The notes beneath the pieces are model-generated. The model was not told the DNA's origin. It did no database searches and saw only the letters and a list, made by a program, of their open reading frames with translations. Source: Sialis fuliginosa (taxonomy: Eukaryota > Arthropoda > Insecta > Megaloptera > Sialidae). Taken from it: 64,000 nt of DNA. The stretch is taken from contig OY540813.1 of the NCBI GenBank assembly GCA_961205875.1, positions 30,041,001-30,105,000 of the forward strand, written 5' to 3'. The translations under genes were made by a program, and so were the position numbers. This document shows positions 10,727-22,950 of the stretch, in pieces. Within the stretch, counting starts at the first letter, position 1; every line of letters begins with the position of its first letter.

Positions 10727-12526
10727 CAGTATTTCTCAAACTTTTTGAATTGAATCACTCATAATTGTGATTAATAGCGAAATTTAATATCAATAATAAT
10801 TAATAACAAGTTAATAACTTATCTCGAGTACATCTTTGAACAAAATATTATTTGTATATTTTTCGACATTAACTTAACTAACTAATTGAGTTTACTAAAA
10901 ATATTTTAAATTAAATTTAATGTGATGAGTGAGCGCGGCTTTGTTTTGATGTTGGTCAGTACTGAAAATACCATTTCGTATAATAGGGCGAGCGGATTAC
11001 AGCTATTTCGAGTACACTAACCAACCAATCGACGTTCTAGTGGCTAAAAATGATTTTATTAAATTCTTTATATTTTTCTGAGAAAAAACATCTATATACA
11101 TGATATTTTTTTATGCGGTCCTTCAATAGGTACACACATTTTTTTGTTTAATAAATCTAAATCTGCATTAAAAAATCTGAAAAAATTATGTAAGCTTCAT
11201 TGGATTAAAATAAACATTTTTTGTCTCATAAACTTTTTTTTTAAAGCTATAGTTTTGAAGATAAAAAATATTTTAACTTTAAAAATAGCGAAAAATTCGT
11301 ATATTTGTGAATTTTTTTCTCGGTAACTAATTGTTCAATCAGAATAAAACATAAACAAAAAGAATCAGCCAACTTTAAACTATAATTAGATTTTTTTTCA
11401 TTTTGATTATTACTGTAATTAAATGTAAAAACTTCATTAGAGCCGAACTCACTCCTTGCGCCGTAAATCGATACCATGGCTGGCTACAATTTTCGTTTAA
11501 TAATTGAAATATTTAAATACTGGGATGAAAGTTTCAATAAAAACACTTTAGAATATTTTTATTGCACATTTATTTGTTACAATTATTTTCTTTATTGTTA
11601 CACTTATCAAAACATCTACAAACATTTAAAATCTAAATCCAAACAAGAGCATGTTTTAGCTGTACAAGGAAATTTTCCGTAACAAGAACAGAAATATTTT
11701 TTGTAGATGTTCTGATAAGTATAATATTATAATAAAGAAAATAATCGTGACAAATAAATGTGCAATAAAAATATTCTAAAGTGTTTTTATTGATGCATTC
11801 ATCCCAGTATTTAAATATTTCAATTATTATTAAATGAATGTTGTAGCCAGCCATGGTATCGATTTACGGCGCAAAGAGTGAGTTCGGCTCTAATGAAGTT
11901 TTTACATTTAATTACAGTAATGATCAAAATGAAAAAAAATATAGTTATAGTTCAAAGTTGGCTGATTCTTTTTGTTTTTGATTTATTTTGATTGAACAAT
12001 TAGTTTCCGAGAAAAAAAATCACAAATATACGAATTTTTCGTTATTTTTAAAGTATAAATATTTTTTATCTTCAAAACAATTGATTTTAAAAAAAAGTTT
12101 ATGAGACAAAAAATGTTCATTTTAATCCAATAAAGCTTACATAATTTTTTCAGATTTTTTAATGCAGATTTAGATTTATTAAACAAGAAAATGTGTGTAC
12201 CTATTGAAGGACCGCATAAAAAAATATCATGTATATAGATGTTTTTTCTCAGAAAAATATAAAGAATTTAATAAAATCATTTTTAGCCACTAGAACGTCG
12301 ATTGGTCGGTTATTGTCATTTCTAAGCGAGCTAGACTCGATAATCCGCTCGCCTATAAATAAGTTGGTTGCAAATGGCAAGAGAACTGTCATTGTTAATT
12401 CAGCGAATAGTGGACACTGTTTTCACACCAAGTAAAAAAGAATTGTTTGCTTACTAAACTCGGTTTATGTCATCAATTTTTCTGCGACCTTCCTAGGAGT
12501 CGCGACCCACACTTTGACAATCACTG
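10727..12526. mobile_element. hAT element, non-autonomous, 1.8 kb with nested palindromes
   Basis: An exact 8-bp duplication TTCTATAC flanks it (10719-10726 and 12527-12534). The ends are CAGTATTTCTCAAAC and CTTTGACAATCACTG. The interior is a long imperfect palindrome: about 11035-11480 is inverted at about 11865-12300, with a second inverted pair between. Mirror-image short open frames on both strands (for example near 11480 and 11850, or 11150 and 12180) are by-products of this symmetry. No transposase was seen. Confidence 0.9.
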
Positions 12527-13099
12527 TTCTATACTTGTGTCGGCATGTCAAAAGAAACGCAACAATGATTTTTTCTATGCTGATCGGGACTTGCAAATTC
12601 GAATAAAATTAAAGGTTGTTTTACACCGGCATATGGAGCATTTATAAAGGTTGTTTTAGGCATTTTGACCAGTTTATATATAATTCATAAATAATAATTA
12701 GCAAAGATTTACTTACTTTCAAATATAAAAAATGTTGATATGCAGATTTGAACATACCCTATTACACTTACAATTAAATTTTATCACTATTTTTTACCAC
12801 AGTGAATAATTCGGTTCTTTCACAATTTTTTTTATACACTTGATCGATTCTATGAGGTTTTTTTTATAAAACTAACATATTTCATATTCAGAAACAACAT
12901 GTATATTAAAACATTTTAATAAAAAAAAAATATTTTTTTATAATCTATACTTCATACTTGCAATTCAAGTATAAATGTTTGCTACTAATTTTACTTAGAA
13001 CTGCATTCAAATTAAATTTTAAATCTGCATAAGTCACAATTTTATAAAAATGCAAAATAAATATACCAAGTTTTATACTTAAAACTACACAGCAGAATT

Positions 13100-13940
13100 A
13101 GAAGATTACATAAAACTATATGATTGTAAGAGACACTAGTAAAAATATAAACAAATCTAAAGTAATTAAAGTTTTACAATTTTTCAATCACTTTTTGCAA
13201 TTTGGATTACGTATTTCAGTTAGTCATTTTTTTGATAACTGTAGTAAGATTAGACTACAAATAGGTATAGAAATTTTACAAAATTTTAGACTTGAAATTA
13301 CAAACAAGAATTGTAAAAATACATAGCGCTCATGACTTGAAAGAAATTTTGTAAAAATGCAAACAGAATTTTCAAAAAAAAGTAATGATTTGTAAATTTC
13401 CTGTAATTGTAACTGCAAGTTTCGGTTAGTAATTTTACTATTAATCTTGGTAAAATCAAAATCCGAATATGTGTAGAAATTTTACAAAGTTTTAGACTTG
13501 AAATTACAAATAAGAATTGTAAAAATACATAGCGCTCATGACTTGAATGAATTTTTGTAAAAATGCAAACAGAATTTGAAAAAATAAATAATGATTTGTA
13601 AATTTCCAATCACTTCTTGAGATTGTAATTGCAAATTTTGGTTAGTAATTTTACAGATAAATGTGGTAAAATTAAATTCCGAATATGTGTAGAAATTTTA
13701 CAAAGTTTTAGACTTAAAATTACAAACAAGAAATGTAAAAATACATAGCGCTCATGACTTGAATAAATTTTTGTAAAAATGCAAACTGAATTTGAAAAAA
13801 TAAATAATGATTTGTAAATTTCCAATCATTTCTTGTGATTGTAATTGCAAATTTTGGTTAGTAATTTTACAGATAATTGTGGTAAAATTAAATTCCGAAT
13901 ATGTATGGAAATTTTACAAAACTTAAGATTTAATTCTACA
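13100..13940. repeat. Right subterminal tandem array, about 206-216-bp period
   Basis: CATAGCGCTCATGACTTGAA recurs with starts at about 13322, 13528 and 13744, and each unit carries GTAATTTTAC-type words. It is the right-hand counterpart of the array at 7870-8640 but has a different unit. Mirror frames here are repeat by-products. Confidence 0.8.
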
Positions 13941-14167
13941 ACTTTTAATGGTAAAATTACAACAAGTTTCTGACGAATACAAAAAATTTGTAAAATTGCA
14001 ACCTGCTTAGTACTCTTGTTATTACAAATTGCAATATTACTACGAATGCGTTTGAAAATTCCAATACAATACGAGAGTTTGTAATTTTACAAAGCAACTG
14101 CTTAGTAAAAATGTAGTAAATTTACAAAAATTTTTAACAGTGTACAATTCAGGAAAGTCTTGAGATT

Positions 14168-14740
14168 GTTTAATAGCTGGAAAACTATGGATTTTTAGGG
14201 AAAATATTTGGTACAAAAGTTTCAGGATTTGGAGGGGCAAGATTAATGGAGGTAACAATTTTGACCTTGAGTGGAGGTTTGAAGGTCATTTTGAGGTCAA
14301 CGAATTTTTTTCAAAGGAAATCTATTTTTTGAAGATTCGTATTTTGCAGAAAAAAATAAATAACACTTGTCTGAAAAGTTTTATAAAAAAATTCAATTTT
14401 AACATTTTTTTATTATTTTGAAACATTAAAAAAAAATATTTTTTTAAACTGCATTTTTTCTCAAACATTTAAGATAATAATTTAAAAAATTTTGATAACA
14501 AAAAAATTTTTTGATGAAAAAAAACTTTTCAGACAAAAGTTATTTCTATTTCTTTCAAAATACAAATCTGCAAAAAAATAACTAAGTTTCTATTTAAAAA
14601 AAATTTGCTGACCCCAAAATGACCTTAAAACCTCCACTAAAGGTCAAAATAGTTACCTTCATTGGGTTTACCCCGCCAAATCCTAAAACTTTTGTACCAA
14701 ACATTTTCCGTAGAAAGCTTTAGTTTTTCAGCTATTGTGA
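14168..14740. mobile_element. Foldback element within the island
   Basis: The left arm (about 14168-14390) and right arm (about 14512-14740) are inverted copies; GGTACAAAAGTTTCAGGATTTGG-type sequence on the left returns as CCAAATCCTAAAACTTTTGT on the right. It also carries paired TTGACCTTGAG-like and AAGGTCAAAA blocks. It is non-coding. Confidence 0.75.
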
Positions 14741-14966
14741 TAAATTAACAACATTATTAATAATGAAGTGAAGTTAGGCCACTTTTAAAATAAACTTTTT
14801 AACTTTAAATTAAGTGTGAAAATTAATGTGTTCAAAATTTTTTTTACTTTGAATATATTTAACCAAAAATTGTTTTTTATGATAGTTTACTTCTAATTAT
14901 ACATGTTACTACAGCCAACAAAAAAATATTGAAAAATGGAGTTAGGCCACTTTCAAAATAAACGGC

Positions 14967-16136
14967 TCATATATGTATTATTTAATGCTGATGAAAAATT
15001 CCGGGTAGCTCCACGTTTTGTTTTGTCATCTTGGTCTGAACTTAGTTCTTTGAACTTCGTTTGACTAGTGACTGAATTATTTAATTTATATAGGTACATT
15101 TTTGTGGGACAACGTTGATAATAATTATTTGTTGTATTAAATAATAAATATGCTAAATATTACCTTCTTACCTTTCCGACTGCCGATATAAATAATAATT
15201 CCCTTGAAACCATCTATATAAACATTTTGTCATACTCGTATATACTAATAATTTTTTGAACATACAAATTTGGACAGAAAAATAGGAATGAATTTGAATA
15301 AAAAATAAGTAGGTATATACATACTTACTCAGATTAGAATGATTTTAAGTATGTTTAATTTCTTATAATCCTTGCTGATATCAAGGATGTGATACACTTT
15401 TAACTGAAATTTTGCTGCTTTTTGAGCAACTAATGGACCAAAAATAAAGAAAATGTTGTTAGATAAATATCATAATATATTTTTAAGAGCTTCACATTCT
15501 AGTCGAACACACGTGTGTATATTGTGTATTTAAAAGATAGACGGTGACTATATTATGAAAATAATTCCTTTGTGTTTGGTTAAATACTGTTGTGTTATGT
15601 TAAAGTAGCTCATCATTATCTAATACCAGAGACGTATTTACTTTATTTTATTTTTACTTTAGAGCTTCAAAAATCAAACAGGACTTTGTTAAGTACCTAA
15701 GTTTTCAATATAAAATATTTTTTGTAAAATATATAATAAGTATAATTTATAAAAAAATGGTTTTATTTTAAAATAGCAAAGATACAATTATTTTAAAACA
15801 ATTATTTATAAGGAGTATAATTTGTAAAACTATAATTCTTAGGGATTCGTTTTATACATAATAATTTAACTAATATCAAACTGACCGTGTGTAGCGGACT
15901 TTAATGATAAGTCAACATTATTTATTTTTTTTTAAATTGTTTGAATGGAAATAGTTATATACATTAAACATATTGATTATAACATTTGTAATGTTAATTA
16001 TAAACAATGTGCATTCAAAACCTATTAAAAAAAACTGGAAAAAGTTATTACCCCCAAAATTTAAGAAAACAATCCTTCAAGAGGAAGGCAAAGAATTAAT
16101 GGGTATCAATATGTAGATCTTAGTCAGTAGGACTTA
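14967..16136. other. Intergenic AT-rich stretch, no gene seen
   Basis: No exon, RNA gene or delimited element was recognised. The part near 15205-15300 resembles the first 100 bases of the window. Confidence 0.5.
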
Positions 16137-16329
16137 TGTCCGGTATTATAAAGAATTTGTAGTACCTACATCATAAAATGCATAGTATTTAAATATCATT
16201 ATTATACATTTATTACCATTGCTTTAAAATATCGAGTAATTTCATACCAATTTGATACCTAGCATATAGCGTTAGCTGGAAGTTAATTTGCATTTGCACT
16301 CAAGTAAATTCTTTATAATACCTCTGGCA
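16137..16329. mobile_element. PIF/Harbinger-like MITE, family 2 copy E
   Basis: TGTCCGGTATTATAAAGAAT begins it and ATTCTTTATAATACCTCTGGCA-type sequence ends it, with TTA on both sides (16134-16136 and 16330-16332). The interior, with TTATACATTTATTACCA and GCGTTAGCTGGAAG, matches copies at 34270-34597 and 56360-56666. Its ends are the same as family 1 but the interior differs. Confidence 0.87.
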
Positions 16330-16639
16330 TTAAAAGTGTAAGCAAGAGGCTGGAAACAGTTATTTCATATAAATATTCTCCCTTTATCTCGGTAAGTATT
16401 AGCTCAAAAATCTTGAAAATTCATGGTAGTAGGGCTTTGGTGGTACTATTAAACTAGCATTAAAATTTTTTAGAGAAATTGAGAAAAAACTAGCATATAA
16501 TTAACATAAACATAATTTGCATTCATTTATGCAACGATAATTTTCTAACTTTTATATTTTAATTAAAAATGTATTCAGAGAACGCAGGACATGGAAATAT
16601 CAAATAATATAAAATTTACTCAATTTATTATAACAGTAA

Positions 16640-17160
16640 CAATAATATTTAATGTATTCCTAAAGAAATATGATAAAATTTCTTTGATCAAAGAAATATG
16701 ACAGTGTAATAAGTAAACTTTTATAATATTTACCTTCATAATATTTATATGATCATAGTTAATGACAGTCTCTTATATTTGATCAAAGTTTTTTGACGTC
16801 AAAAACAAAATGGCGACTACCAAGTTATCACTGACAGTTACAGTTATATAATTATTAATTTATGAATATCAACAAAATCCAGTATTATATGATAATATTC
16901 TTATTGATTATAAAAACCACAATACACGGTTATAAATTCAAACCTCGATCGCGTCAATTGACGAACATCCACGCACTGATAATAAAAATGCACCAAAAAA
17001 GAAGAAAATATCCCTAGATAATATTGAGAAAATATTATCAAATATTTTATGTAGTGTAATAAAACAAAATCTCATATTTTATCAAAGAAATATGATCAAA
17101 TCTTTGTCAAAGATCTTTGACATATTTATTTGATAGTGTAATAAATGACATGGTAATTAG
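16640..17160. repeat. Inverted-repeat region with TTTGATCAAAG palindromes
   Basis: TTTGATCAAAG and related words recur at about 16682, 16780 and 17085-17130, with AGTGTAATAA near 16705, 17053 and 17145. This looks like one or two small TIR elements, but I could not fix the boundaries. It is non-coding. Confidence 0.5.
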
Positions 17161-17260
17161 CTATCAAACTTTATTAATTAATATAGGTACACCCGTTTAT
17201 GATTTGGCAATTTTTTTACTGACTTTGATTAAATTATTAAATATATAAATTAAAATATAG

Positions 17261-17600
17261 GAAAGCGTTATTTTGGCAAAAGCCACCCCTGTATTTGGAT
17301 GAAGACAAGCTGATGTATTATTTAACAACAGTGTGTCATTATCTGACATCTTTGGAGCTTCTTAAGCAAGAAGATGAAACACAAACAGTAGACGGATGGT
17401 GATAGAGATTTTGAGACCCTTTCTTACGCGTGACCGATAAAACATAATCGTCGGGAATGTTTTTACTTCATTGATCTTCGGGCGTAAATCTGTACGTGAT
17501 GTACAAAAGACACTGATTTTTGTAGGTGTTAGAAGAAATTACAGCAAATGTGAAAGGTGTGCGTTAGTTAACTATGCTGCAAAGATTACTGTCACTGTAC
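17261..17600 (+). other. Exon-like fragments of unknown origin
   Basis: After AAATATAG, the frame from 17262 is open for 46 codons with normal-looking codon use (it includes LYLDEDKLMYYL) and ends in TGA near 17402. A second block, 17526-17600, lies between TTTTTGTAG and a perfect donor GTAC|GTAAGT and is open in one frame (it includes YSKCERC). The phases do not join directly. These may be fragments of a gene or of an old transposon. I could not recognise either peptide. Confidence 0.22.
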
Positions 17601-18352
17601 GTAAGTATCTTGTCGTATACAAACATTATAAATAAACAAAACTGCATTAATTTAAATAATTAACAAGCTAATGTGTACCTACTCCAGTGCAAAATTCTAT
17701 TATTTTAATTATTTATTCTCAATAATTTTGATTTGATTATATCCATTGTTTTTTTACTAAAATTATTAATTTATTTAAAATAAACACCAAGTTATAGTAG
17801 GTAAGCCGACAATAGGCATGATGTCAGCAACAAAGTATCACTGAAATTATGATTTTAAATAATGAAATAAGTTAAAAAGATTCTAAAAAATATATTTATT
17901 TTCATATCAAAAGCGAGATTAATATGATTTTTGTTAAAATAAAAACGCAAAATACAGCAATCCACCATGTTTGATAAAACAACAGTCAGTGTGGATGACG
18001 TCACGGCTACGTAAACGTAATTTTTGTTTCATTAATATCTGCACTGTTTATAAATTATTTTGTGGTTTTAAATAATCAATTTGCTCAGTTTTGTGTTACC
18101 AAAAGTAAAACCAAGAAACATTAGCGATGGAACAAGGATTTATTATAGTTGACACGGAGTGTTTACATAGGCGTGACGTCAAAAATGTACCATGACACCT
18201 GCGAGCGTTTTGGTGTCAAATTCAAAATTAGTTTTAAAAGGGTCAATTTTTATGATTAAACCTTTATTTTCTGCAGAAATAAGCATTTTTTGGAAATAGG
18301 AGACACGTAATAGTTTTTTTTAAAATTAGGCATCATGTCTATTATCAGTTAA

Positions 18353-18533
18353 TATCCTGCCGGTCCCGGTCCGGTCTCGCTCCAATCAAATATAAATAAA
18401 CAATAAACAATGAAAGCATCCACACTATAGGTATCGGTCAGATCTCGTTCCATGAGTCACACTTCAATATAGTATTTACTATACTGAATATTTGACTGGT
18501 GCGAGACCGGACCGGGACCGGCATGATAGTGTG
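18353..18533. mobile_element. Small MITE with GC-rich inverted ends
   Basis: TGCCGGTCCCGGTCCGGTCT near 18359 is inverted as GACCGGACCGGGACCGGCAT near 18504-18523, unusually GC-rich for this window. CCACACTAT also recurs inverted. No clear target duplication was seen. The minus open frame across it is not credible as a gene. Confidence 0.65.
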
Positions 18534-18959
18534 GATCGGCCCTAATGATGCTATGTAATTGATTACATTGGTCAACATCCATTTTTCTGCAGGGTAGACA
18601 AATTCTTTTTTAGGGTATATTTGGATATGCAAATATTCAAATTCGTATAATTTTTTTTTTAAATCAAATACTGCAACCAAAGATCATTCGTAATGTAGCT
18701 ATGTGTCCTAATTGAACTAAAAAACTTTTAATGATACACATTCATAAAGTTTTTTTTACCTTCCTTTTTCGATGATTTAGCCAGCATAAAGTTATTCTCT
18801 TCGAAAATCACCTTGAAGAAAAATCGAATTCGGCAATTTTCAAAATTCAAAGTGCTGTTACACAAACAATTATGGTCTAATTTTAATTAATGCAATTATC
18901 TAAATTTATGGCTTTATCTATCTTCTTTATTCTGTTAAACTTTTAACGTAATCGAATGG

Positions 18960-19760
18960 AAATTGACGAATTGGTACAAACATCAACCGCGCGTGTCAAA
19001 ATTGGTAGATACGGTCATTTCTACTCCTGGCGTATGTATGACTCGTTAAATAAATTCTGTGAACAGAGTAATGAATATATTTTTATTTATTTAATAATTT
19101 TTTGAAAACAATCATTATGTTTGCCGGTTCTGTGATATTTATTTTTTGTTTATACAAAAAATTTATGAGCGAGAACATTTTGTATATATATATTTTTTTA
19201 ATTTTATAAAACAGTGTCATTGTTTTTAATTTTGAAACTCGAATAAATACATATTTCAATTCCAGCGTGGCCCCCACACCCTATCACGGGCCCCCTAAGA
19301 ATTTTTTTTTATAAAAAAAATTTCATAGATAAGTTTGAATATCTTTTTTTGGTCTTTCAATCGAAAATGTAATTACTTTTTTTGCTCTCAAGGCTCTATC
19401 AGTGATTTTCGGCAGACTTCCAAAAAACTAACAAATAAAAAAGGATTGCCAAACATCCGTACACTGTCGTTACATATAGAGAACTCAAAAACGACACCGC
19501 GAAAGTCTAATCCAACGCGTTAACAATGCACAGTGTCGGTAGAAACGTGCGAAATATATAGCAGGTATCTGTATATGACCATTCTCTCGGAATAGCTTTG
19601 TGCGAGTAATCCCTGTAAGAGATTATCGCGGATTAGACATCAGGAGACGCTTTGCGGCTACCACACCATCATCTGTATCGGGGGATAGTTACAAGAATAG
19701 TATGAGGTAAAAAAGAATATTTGCAAAAAATTATTCTTCTTGGGAATTTAAGTCGATTTT
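18960..19760. other. Mostly unique stretch with a higher-GC patch at 19470-19700
   Basis: No repeat match was noticed inside 19470-19700, which contains GTAATCCCTGTAAGAGATTA and ATTATCGCGGATTAGACATC. It is not credibly coding. It could be regulatory sequence or an untranslated exon; that is inference only. Confidence 0.3.
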
Positions 19761-20093
19761 TAAATTCCTGAATATTAAAAAAACATTTTTTTTTATTATT
19801 AAATTAATTAAACTAGTAACATTTGTATTCTAAATATTCCAGTTTTTTTATACCCTTTCTTCATATATTATACCTTATTTATGTAATTTTTAAACGTATA
19901 CCTACTAAAAAAATAAATGCTAAAAATGCAATATATCATTTCATACATATTATTATGAAAACTACTCAAAAATTGAATTGTTTGATACATTTTCACACAG
20001 TTCAGATAGGCTTTCGAGTTTCGATGTTGTTTTTGTGTGTTTAATATTACCGCCCCTTTTTCTACTAATAATTAAGCTCATTATCAAAATTTC

Positions 20094-20931
20094 TTCGTTA
20101 AGTGAAAAAACCCCACAGAATCCTTATGGGAAACGGCCCTCTGTCAAACTCTGTGAAACTTTGGGTTCTGATAGTTCTTAATGAGCAGATCAAAAGTCTC
20201 CATTGGCACTAACAATAAGTATTAATAATATAATAATAAGTCCTCTAAAGTGAGAAATCATGCTTGTATTTAATTATTAATAAAAATTTGTGCAGAACCT
20301 TTATTTTCGAACAATTGTTTGTACGTTTTCTCAAAGAATTATATAATCGATTGGCACCATAAAAAAGTCAATTGTTTGATTATTTAGCAAATATTACTGT
20401 TACATTTTTTTATTATAAACCAATTCAATTGTTTCATAGAACCAGCAATATTAACTTATAATAATAAGAACCCACTTGAAAAATTATTTATCTACTGGTG
20501 AAAACCACACTAAAATCGTTTCAGTACTTATCGAGATTAACGGTAAAATATACAAAAATAAGCTTCTTTTTATGTATGTAGGTAGACTTAATTAATTGTA
20601 CACAAATAGTGTGTAATATACCCCAAATAACTCAAAAACGAACAACTTTTATTCGAAACTTCTTTTGTATAATACTTGTTTAGACCGCCTATTTAGCAAA
20701 AATTAGAAAATCTGAAGAATTTTTCAATTAAACCATGTTTTTAACCATGACGCGGACAAACAAAGTAGATATTATCCATGTATAAAAACGTATATACTGA
20801 CGTTCTTATCTTAAAACCATGAGTTTTTAGAACTAAGCGCCCATTGAGACTTTTGATCTGCTTATCAGAGGCTAAAAGAATCCCAAATTTCAAAAAGTTT
20901 GACAGAGAGCCGTTTCCTATAAGGATTCTGC
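20094..20931. mobile_element. Foldback element
   Basis: The left arm, about 20110-20210, has AGCAGATCAAAAGTCTC; the right arm, about 20838-20931, has GAGACTTTTGATCTGCTTAT. They are inverted copies enclosing about 600 bases of AT-rich sequence that includes TACTGGTGAAAACCACACT, a motif repeated near 29265. Confidence 0.7.
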
Positions 20932-21239
20932 ATAGTCATTTTGTATAATCAACCCAAAGAACCAAATAAAATAAATACGTGAACGAATTGTTTGGGTACC
21001 CAATGATTTTTATGTTGTGTGCACATAATAAGTAATAAGTAGGTATAATATACAGTGCTATTGATCAGAAAAGTATCATAAAAAATAACCACAAAATACC
21101 AAAAAATAAATTAGTTTCATTTAATTTATTTTGATAATATTTTTCAAATAAGAGGAAACACTAGTTGTAGGTATACCTATATTAATAACATTGTATAATT
21201 GTTTTATGTTGGCAGCACAAATAATATTTTAAGACAGGG

Positions 21240-21500
21240 GATGAAATATTAATTTTTTTGTTTGTTTTTTATTCATTATACAAAATCGTAAATATCTCGG
21301 CTCGTATGCGAGATAGGGAGTAGTTTTTCCCCCTAAACTCCTTCTCCCGAAGTATTTTTCCCGCTGGATCGAATGAAACTAATTACAACCCTCCATACGT
21401 GACAAAGAGATGAAATATTAAATTTTTTACTTTTTTATTTTTATTTACTACCTATACAAAATCGTTTATACCTCGGATCTTAGTTAAAAATTGCAGCCAC
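21240..21500. repeat. Copy of the AAATATCTCGGCTCC-type interspersed repeat
   Basis: Shared words with 40870-40990 and 62870-63640 include AAATCGTAAATATCTCG, GCGAGATAGGG, TATTTTTCCCGC and GATCGAATGAAACTAATTAC. It is non-coding and unclassified; similar sequence is widespread in insect genomes. Confidence 0.75.
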
Positions 21501-22024
21501 CCCCCCATTCTCTACCCCTAACATTAGGGTTGAATGTCGAAATTTTTATTTTAATAGAAGACTATTTTGCCCGAATTTATCGAATACCATTATATGTATA
21601 CCTATAGATTGTGAGATTAAAAATGATAATTTTTAAAATTACACCGCTATTTAATGCTAACATCGATAAAATCGTTAAAATTTTATTGACTACGTCGGGT
21701 GACACACAAAATATTCACTGATGTGAAAAATCAATTTTTCTAAACAGGACAAGCAGCGAAGTGAACAAATTTACACTTGGACACAACTGTTAAAATGTTT
21801 TAAATGACTTTTAAGAGTCCTAAAATGAACATCATTATAGAACCCATTGAAATTTAGTTAGGTGAAAGATTAATAGTACCTCCATTCATTCTAAGAGCAC
21901 ACTTCAGCTAACTTTATATTTGTTATTTTATCAATGACGTCAATAATAATTTATAATATACCGTGATATACCTATGTATTATTATGTATACTACCTGAGT
22001 ACCACTGTTTTAATTCTGTGATTT

Positions 22025-22340
22025 TTTTTAATTTAAAACAAGTTCTCGGGAAAAAAATTAGATCTAAAGTGATCTAATCAAATCTTGATAGATCTGCATT
22101 TTGAGACAAAATCATATTTTTTTTCACTGGTTTTTGATCTGTGGAAACCTGCAGAGATCTACAACGATCTACAAAGATCTCTGAAGATCGTTGTTGATCG
22201 TAATAGAGATTGAAATGTTATAGATCTTTGCAGGTTTCCACAGATCAAAAAACAGTGAAAAAGTATGATTTTGTCTCAAAATACAGATCTATCAAGATCT
22301 GATTTGATCACTTTATATCTAAAATTTTTTCCCAAGTTAA
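22025..22340. repeat. GATC-rich palindrome
   Basis: The two halves are inverted copies around about 22185: GATCTGTGGAAACCTGCA on the left returns as TGCAGGTTTCCACAGATC on the right. AGATCT and GATC words recur through it far more often than in the surrounding sequence. It is non-coding and probably a foldback MITE with unidentified ends. Confidence 0.8.
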
Positions 22341-22404
22341 TATGTTTTGTACTTATCAGGTATGTGTGATTTAATAAAGCTTAGTATTGATGAAAATATC
22401 TGAC

Positions 22405-22800
22405 TTGGGAACCACGGGACTTTCTTATACGTAATCCTAACAGTGAATAGTATACGTGATTCTTATTTTATTAAAACATTTCTGACAAACTAACAAGATA
22501 GAATAAAATGAATAATATAGGTAATATTATTCTCTCCATTATATAACAAGTGATTTTTATTAACGTAATAACTGAAAACGGATGTGTACTCTTGAAAATT
22601 TTTGAATTTTCGAATTATTTTTGAAATAAGAAAATAATTGTTTTAGACAAAAATGTCGAGTATGTTATTATCTATAATTTATTCCCCATACATTTTTTTC
22701 TTACATTTATGATTTAGCCAGAAATATTTTTTTTATGTAATTATTTAGATTCATCTACACTATTCACTCTCAGTATTACGTATAAGAAAGTCCCATGACA
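22405..22800. mobile_element. Small foldback element
   Basis: GGGACTTTCTTATACGTAAT near 22418 is inverted as ATTACGTATAAGAAAGTCCC near 22774. A single-ended copy of the same end lies near 55700-55730. It is non-coding. Confidence 0.7.
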
Positions 22801-22950
22801 CTCATGGCAGATATTTCTCCTCTGTTATGAACCATTTGAATTATAATATAATTTTTTTTTTCAAAAATTCGTTTTTACGAAAAAATGAATAGAATATAAA
22901 TTATAGATAATTATATTACCTACAATTTTTAACTTGACCATTTTTCTATA

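Larger units (their letters stand above)
7838..14142. mobile_element. 6.3-kb CACTG-ended DNA transposon carrying a DUF4806-type gene
   Basis: The ends are TA|CACTGTTAAAAATTT at 7838 and AAATTTTTAACAGTG|TA ending at 14142. Both ends are followed inward by tandem arrays dense in AGTAATTTTAC and its complement, like the repeated subterminal binding sites of CACTA/CMC-type elements. No transposase was recognised. The only coding remnant is a broken DUF4806-type gene. A hAT element at 10727-12526 splits the right half. Confidence 0.6.
6649..14966. mobile_element. Outer inverted-end transposon island, about 8.3 kb, composite
   Basis: GAGCTGTTTATTTTGAAAGT at 6649 is inverted at the right end as ACTTTCAAAATAAACGGCTC, ending at 14966, and both are flanked by ATAT. 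Further copies of the same end lie inside, near 7690 and 14775, so the structure may be two short elements flanking the CACTG element rather than one. It contains two foldbacks, the CACTG element, a DUF4806 pseudogene and a hAT insertion, each listed separately. Confidence 0.55.

Noticed and set aside
11144-12186. Mirrored open frames on plus and minus strands, repeated in pairs
   Set aside because: They are two arms of the hAT palindrome translated in opposite directions, not genes.
13224-13825. Repeated MEIYKSL-type open frames suggesting a tandem gene family
   Set aside because: They are translations of the subterminal tandem repeat of the CACTG element and lack starts or splice structure of a gene.
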